From Tragulus kanchil (taxonomy: Eukaryota; Chordata; Mammalia; Artiodactyla; Tragulidae), in contig JAIOJX010000004.1 of NCBI GenBank assembly GCA_022376925.1, positions 173,319,501 through 173,383,500 of the forward strand: a DNA stretch of 64,000 nucleotides, given 5' to 3'. The translations under genes were made by a program, and so were the position numbers. The notes beneath the pieces are model-generated. The model ran no database searches and was not told where the DNA came from. It saw nothing but the letters and a program-made list of their open reading frames with translations. Below, piece after piece: positions 46,373-57,399 of the stretch. Position 1 is the first letter of the stretch. Each line of letters opens with the position of its first letter.

Positions 46373-46720
46373 GTTAGGCCAAAGACTCTGATTCCAGACA
46401 GCCTCCCCGTCACCCCCGGCCGAGATCGGCCCCCCAAGCAGCCCCCGGCATTGCAGAAGGCCGCCGTGGTCAGCGTCAAGAACCCCAGCCCCGCCCTCCC
46501 CACCGCCAACAACACCGTGAGCCATGTGCCCGCGCCCGGCAGCCAGCCCCGGGCCCTCCCTGAGGCCGCCGCGGTCACCTCTCTGAGCAGCGCCGGGGTG
46601 GCCTACGCCGTCATCTCCACCGCCCCCAGCCATGCCGCCGCCATGGCCCCCAGCAGCGCCGTGTCCGTGGTCAGCGACAGCGTCACCGTCCAGCCCCTCC
46701 TCATCAGCGCCGACAGCAAG
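46373..46720 (+). CDS. PHF21B: PHF21B coding exon, 116 codons
   Basis: This is the largest exon in the window (348 bp, phase 0/0). It follows CCTCCCCAG and ends at AAG|GTGAGG. The peptide starts [20 protein letters not shown] and ends LLISADSK. It is the Pro/Ser/Ala/Val-rich, presumably disordered segment between the N-terminus and the PHD finger, with no catalytic domain. Compared with human PHF21B recalled from memory, it appears one residue shorter in the Ala/Ser stretch (TSLSSAG where human has ASPLSSAG), plus scattered substitutions. The frame is intact. The upstream duplicated block ends only about 9 bp before the acceptor, yet the exon occurs once. Confidence 0.95.
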
Positions 46721-46789
46721 GTGAGGGCACGCCCGCGGGCAGGCTCCCCGAGGGCCGGGTGACGGAGGCCTGGGCGGCACGAGCGAGGA

Positions 46790-46990
46790 GGTGGCAGAAT
46801 GATCAAGTGGCCAGTGAGTGACAGAGTGTGGACAGAGGAGTGGACGAACAGAGGGACTGAAGGGATCGGGAGGGGAGTGCATAGGAGCGGGTTACACACG
46901 AGTGAGCGACTCGGGTTGGACAAATGGCGTCTGCATGAGGGACCAAGGGAACGGACCGGTGCTTGGAGAAGGCGGGTATGAGGGAATGAA
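46790..46990. repeat. Decayed GAGTGA/GAATGA-like repeat
   Basis: Repeated loose words such as CAGTGAGTGACAGAG, GAGTGGACGAACAGAG, GAGTGAGCGACTC and GGGAATGAACG just after the exon ending at 46720. The periodicity is weak and I give no unit length. Confidence 0.4.
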
Positions 46991-47021
46991 CGTGGCAGTG
47001 AGAGCCTTTGTGGTCAGGGAC

Positions 47022-47125
47022 TACCAGGCGGTCCGCTGGTGAAGACTCCCCAGATTCACTGCAGGAGGCATGGGCTCAGTCCTTGGCTAGAAACTGAGAT
47101 CCCACGCGCTTTGCATACGGCCAAG
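47022..47125 (+). mobile_element. Short decayed tRNA-derived SINE
   Basis: About 100 bp with GGACTACCAGGCGGTCCGC, GAAGACTCCCC, a degenerate B-box (GGCTCAGTCCTTGG) and GAGATCCCACGCG, followed by an A-rich end. Confidence 0.65.
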
Positions 47126-47430
47126 GAACGGGAGAAAAAGGCTGACTGAACGAATTCATACCAGTGGGAAACGAATGATGTGTTGATGGATGAATTATTT
47201 CATTTGTTGAATAATTAATTAGCTAATAAAATGTGTGGCCGATGGAGGGAGGGAGTCGGGGACGTTTGAGACCCTCGCTGCCCCCTGCGTGGTGCCCCTC
47301 CGTCTTCTGCTGCAATCCCACCATTCCAGGCCCCGTGCCCGCCTGGGGCGGGCACACCTGGCCTTGGGCTCTGCGGGCCCTGCCCACGGGGCTCCCTCCA
47401 GCCACCCCATCTCCTCTCCCCGTCTTCCAG

Positions 47431-47571
47431 GTCATCATCATCCAGCCTCAAGTGCAGACGCAGCCCGAGAGCACAGCGGAGTCACGGCCGCCCACGGAAG
47501 AGCCATCTCAGGGAGCTCAGGCCACCAAAAAGAGGAAGGAAGACCGGCCCCCGAGCCAGGAGAACCCCGAG
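47431..47571 (+). CDS. PHF21B: PHF21B coding exon, 47 codons
   Basis: The exon is 141 bp, phase 0/0, after CGTCTTCCAG and before GAG|GTGGGT. The peptide runs from [18 protein letters not shown] to PPSQENPE. It is Gln/Pro/Glu-rich with one basic patch, ATKKRKEDR, where human has KKKK as I recall. It joins the Ala/Ser-rich segment to the block shared with PHF21A that starts in the next exon. The exon is single copy and outside the duplicated intronic blocks. Confidence 0.95.
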
Positions 47572-48041
47572 GTGGGTGGCTGGGGGCTCCGGGTGGACAC
47601 GCCACGCAGAGAGCTGGGGACGGGCCTCGCTCTGACCAGCGCGGGGCACGGCCACAGTCTCAGCGGCTGTGGGTCCCAGATGTGCTGGCTGAGGGGCAGC
47701 GCGGGCAGGAGAGAGCTCCAGGCACGGGCCAGGCTGCCCGGATTTGCCTCCCAGCCCAGGTGTGATAGCAGAGGGGGCATCACTTCCATTTCCTCCTCTG
47801 GGAGATGGGAGGGGTGAGTTGGCGGCGGCGTTGGGAGCTCCCACGGGCAGCGTCTGCCGAGGCCCGGCGGTCCCACCTGCGCCCTGTCCTCAGCACCCTC
47901 CGTCCGGGGAAGAGCGCTGCTCTGGGCTGCGCGGGACCCCGAGGCCGTCTTGCTCTTCCTGCACCCCGTCACTCACTGGGCGTCTGAAGCTGGCCCAGGA
48001 GGACCCTGCCGGCCTTCGACGTCAGCTGCTCATTGAGCTTT

Positions 48042-50234
48042 TGGTCACAACAGGTGACATCCTTGGGTCTGCACCCCTAGCATGCCCAGCCCTCCTGGGC
48101 CAAAACCACCCACTCCGGGCCTCTTCCCGTGTGACCGCCCTACCTGGACCCTGGGTTTCTCCCTACTGACTGACTTGTCTTACAAGATCACCTTTGGGGC
48201 CTGTCTCCTCCGGGCAGCCTGCCCTGACCACCCACCCGCAGCTCAGCCCTCTGGCTCTCCAGCTCCTTCCGATGTTCTGGTCACGGTGCTGTCATCTGAG
48301 GAAGGCACGCATCCATTCTTCCATCCGTTTACTTGTCAGTCACATCTCAGCCTTTGCTACGGGCCAGGCCCTGGGGACGGGGGGACGGGCCAGGGGTAGT
48401 TAGTCTTGGCTCTCGGGACACTCGCTCCCGCCGGCAGACACAGGCGCGGCCACTCGGGCTTGAACGTGGGTTAGAACTGACGGCAGGTGTCGTGCGCTGT
48501 GGGCGGTCCGGGGAGGGGAGAGCGCGTGCCTCCATCTGGAAGGACTGCAGAGGGCCTGGCGGGGAGGGTGTGACCACAGGGGCCGGCCTGACAGGGCTTC
48601 AGGAGAGGGCGGTGGGGGAGGGCGTGCCAGCTGGAGGGAGCCGCCCGGCAGTCACGTGGCTGTGGGGCAAGGACTCACGCCCAGGAGGGTCAGCGGGTCT
48701 GCTTGGCCCCTGGGTAGCGGGGTGGGGAGTTTCTGGTTCAGTTGTTCCGTCGTGTCCGGCTCTCTGTGACCTCTTGGACGGCGGCCCACCAGGCTTCCTT
48801 CACCGTCTCCCAGAGCTGGCTCAAACTCATGTCCATTGAGTCAGTGACGCTATTGAGAATTTCTCAACATGGGGTTAAAGATAAACGTCAGGGCTTCCCT
48901 GGTGGTCCAGTGGGTAAGGACACCGCCTTGCAGTGCAAGGGGCGCCGGTTCGATCCCTGGCCTGGGAGGATCCCACGTGCCGCGGAGCGGCTGGACCCAT
49001 GTGTCCAATTACTGAGCCGGAGTTCTGGAGCGCATGCGCCCAGAGCTGGTGCTCTGCGACAACAGAGGCCACCGCGATGGGAGGCCCACAGGAGCCGAAG
49101 AACAAAGATGGATGAAAATAGAGAAATGAAAGACAGAATGGTCACAACAGGTGACATCCTTGGGTCTGCACCCCTAGCATGCCCAGCCCTCCTGGGCCAA
49201 AACCACCCACTCCGGGCCTCTTCCCGTGTGACCGCCCTACCTGGACCCTGGGTTTCTCCCTACTGACTGACTTGTCTTACAAGATCACCTTTGGGGCCTG
49301 TCTCCTCCGGGCAGCCTGCCCTGACCACCCACCCGCAGCTCAGCCCTCTGGCTCTCCAGCTCCTTCCGATGTTCTGGTCACGGTGCTGTCATCTGAGGAA
49401 GGCACGCATCCATTCTTCCATCCGTTTACTTGTCAGTCACATCTCAGCCTTTGCTACGGGCCAGGCCCTGGGGACGGGGGGACGGGCCAGGGGTAGTTAG
49501 TCTTGGCTCTCGGGACACTCGCTCCCGCCGGCAGACACAGGCGCGGCCACTCGGGCTTGAACGTGGGTTAGAACTGACGGCAGGTGTCGTGCGCTGTGGG
49601 CGGTCCGGGGAGGGGAGAGCGCGTGCCTCCATCTGGAAGGACTGCAGAGGGCCTGGCGGGGAGGGTGTGACCACAGGGGCCGGCCTGACAGGGCTTCAGG
49701 AGAGGGCGGTGGGGGAGGGCGTGCCAGCTGGAGGGAGCCGCCCCGGCAGTCACGTGGCTGTGGGGCAAGGACTCACGCCCAGGAGGGTCAGCGGGTCTGC
49801 TTGGACCCTGGGTAGCGTGTGTGGGGGAGTTTCTGGTTCAGTTGTTCCGTCGTGTCCGGCTCTCTGTGACCTCTTGGACGGCGGCCCACCAGGCTTCCTT
49901 CACCGTCTCCCAGAGCTGGCTCAAACTCATGTCCATTGAGTCAGTGACGCTATTGAGAATTTCTCAACATGGGGTTAAAGATAAACGTCAGGGCTTCCCT
50001 GGTGGTCCAGTGGGTAAGGACACCGCCTTGCAGTGCAAGGGGCGCCGGTTCGATCCCTGGCCTGGGAGGATCCCACGTGCCGCGGAGCGGCTGGACCCAT
50101 GTGTCCAATTACTGAGCCGGAGTTCTGGAGCGCATGCGCCCAGAGCTGGTGCTCTGCGACAACAGAGGCCACCGCGATGGGAGGCCCACAGGAGCCGAAG
50201 AACAAAGATGGATGAAAATAGAGAAATGAAAGAC
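48042..50234. repeat. Tandem duplication 15 (offset 1097-1101 bp), intronic
   Basis: Copy 1 is 48042-49133 and copy 2 49139-50234. Copy 1 stops inside a SINE, which therefore lacks its tail there but is complete in copy 2. Small indels lie near 48700-48730. Confidence 0.95.
48738..48850. mobile_element. BovB/ART2-type fragment (recurs at 49838-49950)
   Basis: Contains TCAGTTGTTCCGTCGTGTCC, CCCACCAGGCTTCCTTCACC and CTCAAACTCATGTCCATTGA, the signature of the ruminant BovB/ART2 retroelement group. Immediately upstream of the CHR-like SINE and repeated with it by duplication 15. Confidence 0.7.
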
Positions 50235-50296
50235 CAATGGAAGTGGCCCGCCAGCTCCCCTCCCTCCCCCACCAAAATAAATAATTAAAAAAAAAA
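49991..50296 (+). mobile_element. CHR-like SINE, complete; truncated twin at 48891-49133
   Basis: A complete insertion with a perfect 14-bp target-site duplication AAAGATAAACGTCA (49977-49990 and 50297-50310) and an A-rich end. The copy at 48891-49133 in the upstream half of duplication 15 is the same insertion cut off at the junction, without tail or second target site. Confidence 0.92.
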
Positions 50297-50679
50297 AAAG
50301 ATAAACGTCAGAGCCTGATTCTGGAAGACCCAGATGCAGGCTGCCAGGGTGACACGTCATTGCTCGGGTCGTAGGGAGCCGTGGCCTGTCTCTGAGCAGG
50401 AGGATGACTTGGTGATTGTCCTCTGACACGTCCAGAAAGTCTGCTGGGAACTCGTAGAGTGGACGCTCACCCAGGTCGAGGTGTAGCCAGTCCACGCTGG
50501 GGCTCCAGGCCCAGTCTTGTCTCAGGAGAGCCCGTTCCATTCGGTGGCGATGTGCGCACCGGCAGTGCGCAGGGCGAGGCCCGGGCCAGCCCACCGCTCA
50601 GGCTCCCAGGAGCCGCAGACGTCCTCCCGCGGGACCCACACCCTTCACATTGGGATGGTTTTCTGGGTGGCTTCTCTTT

Positions 50680-50790
50680 GTTCTTTCAGAGTATATCTTT
50701 GTCAATTATTGTGCATTTATACAATTAGTATAATTACATCTAACTGCATAATTAGTATAAATACATGTAATGACTTAAATAGAACTTGCG
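50680..50790. promoter_or_regulatory. AT-rich candidate element with repeated AATTAGTATAA
   Basis: CAATTATTGTGCATTTATAC is followed by two ATTAGTATAA motifs about 24 bp apart (near 50725 and 50750). The TAAT-type sites suggest homeodomain binding, but a decayed AT-rich repeat cannot be excluded. Confidence 0.33.
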
Positions 50791-51589
50791 ATCACAGCAC
50801 GTCCTGGTGTAGAGCTCCGGCCTAGAGCTGCTTCCGGAAGAGGGCTGGGAGCAGTCGTCCGGCTAAGACGCGGTGTGCTTCCCGGTGGCCTGTGGACCCG
50901 GCTCGCGAGCAGCCCAGGCCCAGAGTGCTGGAGGCCAGAGCAGCCGCGGGCCCCGGAGCGTCCCGGATGCGCCCGTCGCGGGCGCGGGGGCCCTGGGGCA
51001 GGGCGCGGATTGGAGCTAAAGAGACGTGGCTGGGGTCCGTAGGCTCTGCTGGGTGGTGGCTCCCGGGCGGCGGCTCGGGGTCCCCACACCCCCCACAGCT
51101 CCCTGGAGCCCACGGCCGCCTGTGCGATGAGCTGGGCCCGGGCACATGACGCCCAGGGGTTGGAGGGGCCCTGGGCAGAAGCCCCCTTCTCTGCTGAGCG
51201 ACCCATCTCCACTCACAACGCTTCCTCCCCGGCTCGCCCGCACCTTGCTAGCAGCTCTCTGAGGTGGTTGGGGCAGAAATGAGTGTTCATCGTCCAGACG
51301 AGGCCACGGGCTCAGAGAGGCCGCGCATCCACCGTCACCGGGCTGTGCGCTCAGCCTGGACGGAGTCTGGACGCCTGGCTCCTGCCCCAGGCTGGGCTGA
51401 CTCCATCCTGACCCCAAGCCGCTGCCTTCTTTGGGACTGACCTGGGCATTTCCCTGCTGCTCATTTTCCTGGCCTCGGGCAGCATCTGGCCCAAGCTGGT
51501 CACTCTCAGGTCCGTCTGTGCCCCATGGAATGGCAGCCAGAGCAGGAATTCTGGCCCCGTCCAGCCCTGAACACCCCCAGCCCAGCCAC

Positions 51590-51800
51590 AGCCCCGGCAT
51601 AGCTGCCCCGGCCCGGCCCCTGCCCTGCCCTGCCCTTGCCCCGGTCCCTGCTCCAGCCCCAGCCTGATGCCGGCTATGGCCCTGGCCCCTGCGCGGCCCC
51701 TGCTCCAGCCCCAGCCTCGGCCCCTGCCCTTTCCCTGGTCCCGGCCCCAGCCCCGCCCCGGCCCCTGTGGCCCCTGCGGCCCCTGCGCCAGCCCCGGCCA
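51590..51800. repeat. C-rich low-complexity run (recurs at 52657-52867)
   Basis: About 200 bp built from CCCTG, CCCCAG and CCCCGG words with almost no A outside CCAG. The - strand has many G-runs that could form G-quadruplexes and gives long Gly/Ala/Arg-rich open frames that I do not regard as genes. Repeated by duplication 16. Confidence 0.8.
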
Positions 51801-51974
51801 GGCCGCCTGTGTGGACAAGGCTGGCGCACACAGGCGCTCCCCCACTGCCCTCCCCCTGCCGCCGCAGCCCCGGCCTGCCCTCGTTCTGCTGAGCCCCAGC
51901 CCCTGGGTGGAGTCCTCTCTCTGCAGGAAGGATCTGTCTGCGATTCACCAGAAATAGCCAAGTCACCTCCTTCT

Positions 51975-52150
51975 TTTTAAAAGTGTCTTCCAGCTTTATC
52001 AAGATGTGTCTGGCACGTAACACTGTGTAAGTTTAAGGCCCACGACAGGATGATTGGACGTGTGCACAGGGCTGAGCAGCCGCATGGTGGTTGACACACC
52101 CATGGCTTCCTTGGTCATTCATGCTTGTGCCCCAGGCACGTCTCACGGCG
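51975..52150 (-). mobile_element. Old LINE-1 3' remnant, present up to three times
   Basis: Contains CCAGCTTTATCAAGATGTG, GTGTAAGTTTAAGGCCCACG and AGGATGATTGGAC, in the order of antisense L1 3' ends. It recurs at 53042-53217 and, from its middle, at 54168 because duplications 16 and 17 overlap. Confidence 0.6.
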
Positions 52151-53068
52151 GCTCACCCAGCGGCCTTCAGGTGTATAGCGCGGGCTTGCTGGCGGCAGTC
52201 ACGACACGGCCCGTTGTCTTCGCAGAACGGAGATCCGCGGTGTTGGACGGCCTCGTCCACTTCCCGGCCCCATCTCCACTCACAACGCTTCCTCCCCGGC
52301 TCGCCCGCACCTTGCTAGCAGCTCTCTGAGGTGGTTGGGGCAGAAATGAGTGTTCATCGTCCAGACGAGGCCACGGGCTCAGAGAGGCCGCGCATCCACC
52401 GTCACCGGGCTGTGCGCTCAGCCTGGACGGAGTCTGGACGCCTGGCTCCTGCCCCAGGCTGGGCTGACTCCATCCTGACCCCAAGCCGCTGCCTTCTTTG
52501 GGACTGACCTGGGCATTTCCCTGCTGCTCATTTTCCTGGCCTCGGGCAGCATCTGGCCCAAGCTGGTCACTCTCAGGTCCGTCTGTGCCCCATGGAATGG
52601 CAGCCAGAGCAGGAATTCTGGCCCCGTCCAGCCCTGAACACCCCCAGCCCAGCCACAGCCCCGGCATAGCTGCCCCGGCCCGGCCCCTGCCCTGCCCTGC
52701 CCTTGCCCCGGTCCCTGCTCCAGCCCCAGCCTGATGCCGGCTATGGCCCTGGCCCCTGCGCGGCCCCTGCTCCAGCCCCAGCCTCGGCCCCTGCCCTTTC
52801 CCTGGTCCCGGCCCCAGCCCCGCCCCGGCCCCTGTGGCCCCTGCGGCCCCTGCGCCAGCCCCGGCCAGGCCGCCTGTGTGGACAAGGCTGGCGCACACAG
52901 GCGCTCCCCCACTGCCCTCCCCCTGCCGCCGCAGCCCCGGCCTGCCCTCGTTCTGCTGAGCCCCAGCCCCTGGGTGGAGTCCTCTCTCTGCAGGAAGGAT
53001 CTGTCTGCGATTCACCAGAAATAGCCAAGTCACCTCCTTCTTTTTAAAAGTGTCTTCCAGCTTTATCA

Positions 53069-55266
53069 AGATGTGTCTGGCACGTAACACTGTGTAAGTT
53101 TAAGGCCCACGACAGGATGATTGGACGTGTGCACAGGGCTGAGCAGCCGCATGGTGGTTGACACACCCATGGCTTCCTTGGTCATTCATGCTTGTGCCCC
53201 AGGCACGTCTCACGGCGGCTCACCCAGCGGCCTTCAGGTGTATAGCGCGGGCTTGCTGGCGGCAGTCACGACACGGCCCGTTGTCTTTCGCAGAACGGGA
53301 GATCCGCGGTGTTGGACGGCCTCGTCCACTTCCCCGGGCCCCTCTCCCTGCCAGCCATCAATGTATTCTCTGTTGCTGGGAGGTCGTGTCTTAAAGATTC
53401 CACGTACGCGGGAGGTGACAGAGCGTTTGCCTTTCTCTGCCTTGCCCTCCTCAGCGTCGTGTCCTCCGGTTTCACCCGGAGCGTCAGGACAGGCAGCGTC
53501 TCCCCGGTGCGCAGCCCGGAGGCCACTTGGGCCATTTCTGTTAGCCTTGCATTGAGGAGAGCGCACGCGTCCTAGGAGTGAGCTTCACAGGCCCCGCGGC
53601 TCCTGGTGTGCGGATGCACTGTTTAAGAGAAAAGCGAGCTTTAGTTTTTATTCTGAAAGGACACACAGGTTACCAGGGGACGTTGACCTAGGGGAGTGGT
53701 TACCGCTTGGACACAACCTGTTAAGGTCACTGGCTTTTACTGGGAATAGAAGAATTCCACAGGCGTCCTGGCAAAAGTAGCTGAGCTGCTCTAGAGGGGA
53801 ACAGAGAAGCCTGGCATGCAGCCGTCCCTGGAGTCGAGAAGAGTCGAACAGCGGCAAAGAGGGAGAACAGCCACGCCGGCGTCTTGCTTCTCCACGGCAG
53901 CACTCGCCGCTCAGCGGTACAAAGTGCACCCGCGATGCCAGAGACGCAGCAGACACGGGTTCGATCCCTGGGTGGGAGGATCCCCTGGAGGGGGACACGG
54001 CACCCACCCCGGGGTTCTTGCCGCAGAATCCCACGGACGAGGAGCCTGGCAGGCTGTAGTCCATGGGGTCGCACAGAGCTGGACTGAAACAACGGAGGAA
54101 TTCACTCCAGAGCCCAGGGTGCAGGAGAGAGCAGGGGACTCAGAGGTCTCCTACCCAGCCTCGCGGGAGATGTGTCTGGCACGTAACACTGTGTAAGTTT
54201 AAGGCCCACGACAGGATGATTGGACGTGTGCACAGGGCTGAGCAGCCGCATGGTGGTTGACACACCCATGGCTTCCTTGGTCATTCATGCTTGTGCCCCA
54301 GGCACGTCTCACGGCGGCTCACCCAGCGGCCTTCAGGTGTATAGCGCGGGCTTGCTGGCGGCAGTCACGACACGGCCCGTTGTCTTTCGCAGAACGGGAG
54401 ATCCGCGGTGTTGGACGGCCTCGTCCACTTCCCCGGGCCCCTCTCCCTGCCAGCCATCAATGTATTCTCTGTTGCTGGGAGGTCGTGTCTTAAAGATTCC
54501 ACGTACGCGGGAGGTGACAGAGCGTTTGCCTTTCTCTGCCTTGCCCTCCTCAGCGTCGTGTCCTCCGGTTTCACCCGGAGCGTCAGGACAGGCAGCGTCT
54601 CCCCGGTGCGCAGCCCGGAGGCCACTTGGGCCATTTCTGTTAGCCTTGCATTGAGGAGAGCGCACGCGTCCTAGGAGTGAGCTTCACAGGCCCCGCGGCT
54701 CCTGGTGTGCGGATGCACTGTTTAAGAGAAAAGCGAGCTTTAGTTTTTATTCTGAAAGGACACACAGGTTACCAGGGGACGTTGACCTAGGGGAGTGGTT
54801 ACCGCTTGGACACAACCTGTTAAGGTCACTGGCTTTTACTGGGAATAGAAGAATTCCACAGGCGTCCTGGCAAAAGTAGCTGAGCTGCTCTAGAGGGGAA
54901 CAGAGAAGCCTGGCATGCAGCCGTCCCTGGAGTCGAGAAGAGTCGAACAGCGGCAAAGAGGGAGAACAGCCACGCCGGCGTCTTGCTTCTCCACGGCAGC
55001 ACTCGCCGCTCAGCGGTACAAAGTGCACCCGCGATGCCAGAGACGCAGCAGACACGGGTTCGATCCCTGGGTGGGAGGATCCCCTGGAGGGGGACACGGC
55101 ACCCACCCCGGGGTTCTTGCCGCAGAATCCCACGGACGAGGAGCCTGGCAGGCTGTAGTCCATGGGGTCGCACAGAGCTGGACTGAAACAACGGAGGAAT
55201 TCACTCCAGAGCCCAGGGTGCAGGAGAGAGCAGGGGACTCAGAGGTCTCCTACCCAGCCTCGCGGG
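53069..55266. repeat. Tandem duplication 17 (1099 bp, apparently perfect), intronic
   Basis: Copy 1 is 53069-54167 and copy 2 54168-55266, of equal length and directly adjoining, with no difference seen. Both contain a Bov-tA SINE. Confidence 0.95.
53906..54092 (+). mobile_element. Bov-tA SINE (recurs at 55005-55191)
   Basis: Forward: ACACGGGTTCGATCCCTGGG, GGAGGATCCCCTGGAGGGGG, CGAGGAGCCTGGCAGGCTGT, CATGGGGTCGCACAGAGCTG. Repeated exactly by duplication 17. Confidence 0.88.
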
Positions 55267-55879
55267 CCTCCACGGTGAGAGGCCACAGGCTAAGAGCTTT
55301 CAGCCTGCGAGAACTCAGTGCTGTTCCCGTGAGCCCTTCACGAGAAGCTGCTAGATACTCAGCCCCATCGACCGCGAGCACGGTGGGCCCCGAGCCTGGG
55401 CAGGCAGCGTGCGTCCTCCCCAGAGAGAGAGGGAGGCAGGGCGGAGGTGCTGAAGCAGGACGTGACTATTACACGTGCAAGGGGACGTGTGAATACCCGC
55501 GGGTACGGCTCATCTCCGTGGACAGAGGGGACAGCGATGGGGAGGAGATGGGGCAGAACCAGTTCTCCGATGGTCACGTCTGTAGCCTCTTGGCTTTCCC
55601 TGAATCAAAGATCCTTTAAAGCTGATGAATTGAGGCCAACTGTTTTTACCAGCACTGAAGTAAAACCTGGAGAGGAGGAGCAAGCCGTTGTCACCTGAGG
55701 TGATGAAGAAGACCCAGGAAGATAGTTGGAAACGCTGCCACAGAAACACGAGAATTCAGCGCAGCGCTGGGTGTGCCGTGGGCGTTCCGGCGTCCGCCGG
55801 CTCCTCCTCTGCGGTGTGGACAGCCTCACCGGCACCGGCCCTCTGGATCCCACGTGTGCGCACTGACGCCCGGCGCCCG

Positions 55880-56090
55880 TCTCTCCCTTCCTGCCTCACC
55901 TCACTCTGTGTGGTAGGCTCTCATTCATCCACCTCGTTAGAACGGATTCAAGTGTGTTCCTTTCTATAGCTGCGTAATATCCCATGGTGCGTATGAGCCG
56001 CAGCTTCTAGTTGACGGATGGCAGAGACCATCACCATATTGTAATTATCCTCCAGTTAAAAACAAAATTTTTAAAAAGTCAGTCGTCTTT
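55880..56090. mobile_element. LINE fragments, inverted pair
   Basis: The first part (to about 56030) resembles antisense ruminant L1: CACCTCGTTAGAACGGATTC, then TAGCTGCGTAATATCCCATG. It is followed by CACCATATTGTAATTATCCTCC and an A-rich end, resembling a LINE 3' end in sense orientation. This may be a single insertion with an internal inversion. Confidence 0.55.
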
Positions 56091-56379
56091 AGAGACCCCT
56101 AGAGCAACCTGTTAGAAGCTACTGGACAACCTCATGTGCACTTGCGACAGAAGCCTGGAGTGCCTCGGAACCAACGTAATGGGAAGATCCGGACCTGCTG
56201 GGTGGACAGTCTGAAACTCTTGAAGACAGCGCAGAGGCACTTTGTCGTTTTGGAGAAGAAACTACACGATTAAGCGGTGGTCTTTCCATCATCAGTAAAC
56301 ATGCCAGCTCATTGCCTCGTTTGAAGAACTACCTAAAATGGTCTCTAAATTTCACGTGAAAAAATAAGGGGCGTCAGGA

Positions 56380-56510
56380 GGGCCATCCCCGGAGGTCCAG
56401 GGGCTAAGACTCCATGCTCCCAGTGCAGGGCCCAGGTTCGATCCCTGGCCGGGGAGCTAGAGCCCACATGCCCCAGCTGAGAGCTCACAGGCTGCATCTG
56501 AGACCCGGTA
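56380..56510 (+). mobile_element. CHR-1-like SINE
   Basis: Contains GGGCTAAGACTCCATGCTCC, the B-box AGGTTCGATCCCTGGCCGGG and GAGCTAGAGCCCACATGCC. Ends in AT-rich sequence about 220 bp before the exon at 56733. Confidence 0.75.
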
Positions 56511-56732
56511 CACCCAGGTAAATACAGTTAAAAATAATGATTATAAAATAAGCAAGTATACCTTAAAACCAGTAACAAGGACCGTCTGAGAAACCGTCAC
56601 AGCCTGGAGTTGCTGAGGAGACGGGACGGCTCGTGGCCTGTGGGGTCCTGGAACTCGAGATAACATTAGATAAAAGCCAAGGAACCTCCAAAGAGGAAAG
56701 CCGGGTAACCCTGCTCTGTTTCCTTCCCTCAG

Positions 56733-56784
56733 AAAATCGCCTTCATGGTGGCGCTGGGCCTGGTGACCACGGAGCACCTGGAAG
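56733..56784 (+). CDS. PHF21B: PHF21B coding exon, 52 bp
   Basis: A short exon encoding KIAFMVALGLVTTEHLE plus the first base of the next codon (phase 0/1). The acceptor is CCTTCCCTCAG and the donor GAAG|GTGAGG. PHF21A has a closely related block here (KLAFMVSLGLVTHDHLE), so this marks the conserved family core. It lies 9.2 kb after the previous exon because that intron is inflated by four duplicated blocks. The split glutamate codon is completed by the exon at 60100. Confidence 0.94.
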
Positions 56785-57039
56785 GTGAGGACCCCGTGGC
56801 GGGGCGGGGCGGGGCCCGCAGGGTGGGCGGGGGCGGGGCTGGCATCTGGTGGAAGCAGCGGGTCTTGGAGCCCCGGTCAGCCGGGACCCCCGGCCAGGTC
56901 TGCAGGGTGCTGCCAAGCTGCCCTCACGGAGACCCGGGAGCCCGCCCGCTCTCCCGTCCTGTGACTGCTCAGGACCCTCTGTGTCTCCGTGGAGGGCCTT
57001 GTGGGCTCCCTTCTCCCTCTAGTTGGAGGCAGCACCATG

Positions 57040-57175
57040 AGGTGTTACGATCGGGGTGCCCAGCTCTGCCCTGGTGGACTACTCAAGCTGGGGCAAGTCA
57101 CCCAGCCCCTCAGGGTCTCAGTTTCTCCATCTATAAAATGGGACGATGACCAACCCTTTCTCCTGGGACCATTAG
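57040..57175 (+). mobile_element. MIR remnant
   Basis: Contains GGGGCAAGTCACCCAGCCCC, CAGTTTCTCCATCTATAAAATGG, in the order of the MIR core and 3' part. An old mammal-wide SINE. Confidence 0.75.
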
Positions 57176-57399
57176 AACCAGGGAGAGCAGCGCCACCTCC
57201 CCTGCCGTCAGGCTGGCCTCTGGACGCCTGTCCACCCCAAGCCCGTCGGTGGGAGTCGGCACATGACGTGGGTAGACAGGCCAGCTGACGCCGTAGGTGC
57301 TGACTTCCCTGGTGAGGGCGATTGCCAGTGAGCTCTGTGTCGTCCCTGAACCTCAGGGCCTGGAGAGCGTGGACACCAGCCTTCTGTCCTCGTACTTGC

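Larger units (their letters stand above)
46721..47430 (+). other. PHF21B: PHF21B intron, short
   Basis: The first half (46790-46990) is a decayed run of GAATGA/GAGTGA-like words that may be an old simple repeat. A short tRNA-derived SINE lies at 47022-47125. An AT-rich patch with TTAATTAGCTAATAA follows at 47205-47230. No duplicated block lies here. Confidence 0.75.
51202..53340. repeat. Tandem duplication 16 (offset 1067 bp), intronic
   Basis: Copy 1 is 51202-52268 and copy 2 52269-53340. The last 60 bp of copy 1 lack single T, G and C bases present in copy 2. The end overlaps duplication 17, so about 270 bp occur three times. Confidence 0.95.
47572..56732 (+). other. PHF21B: PHF21B intron with four duplicated blocks
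   Basis: The 9.2-kb intron holds four tandem duplications (48042-50234, 51202-53340 and the overlapping 53069-55266 pair among them), a young CHR-like SINE, Bov-tA and LINE fragments, a C-rich low-complexity run, and an AT-rich island near 50.7 kb. At 55270-55880 and 56090-56375 I recognise no coding or repeat family with confidence. Confidence 0.7.

Noticed and set aside
51016..53090. Two 300-codon-plus - strand frames rich in Gly/Ala/Arg
   Set aside because: They are antisense to the C-rich low-complexity run and duplicate each other through duplication 16. The GAGAG-like stretch is a repeat translation, not a protein.
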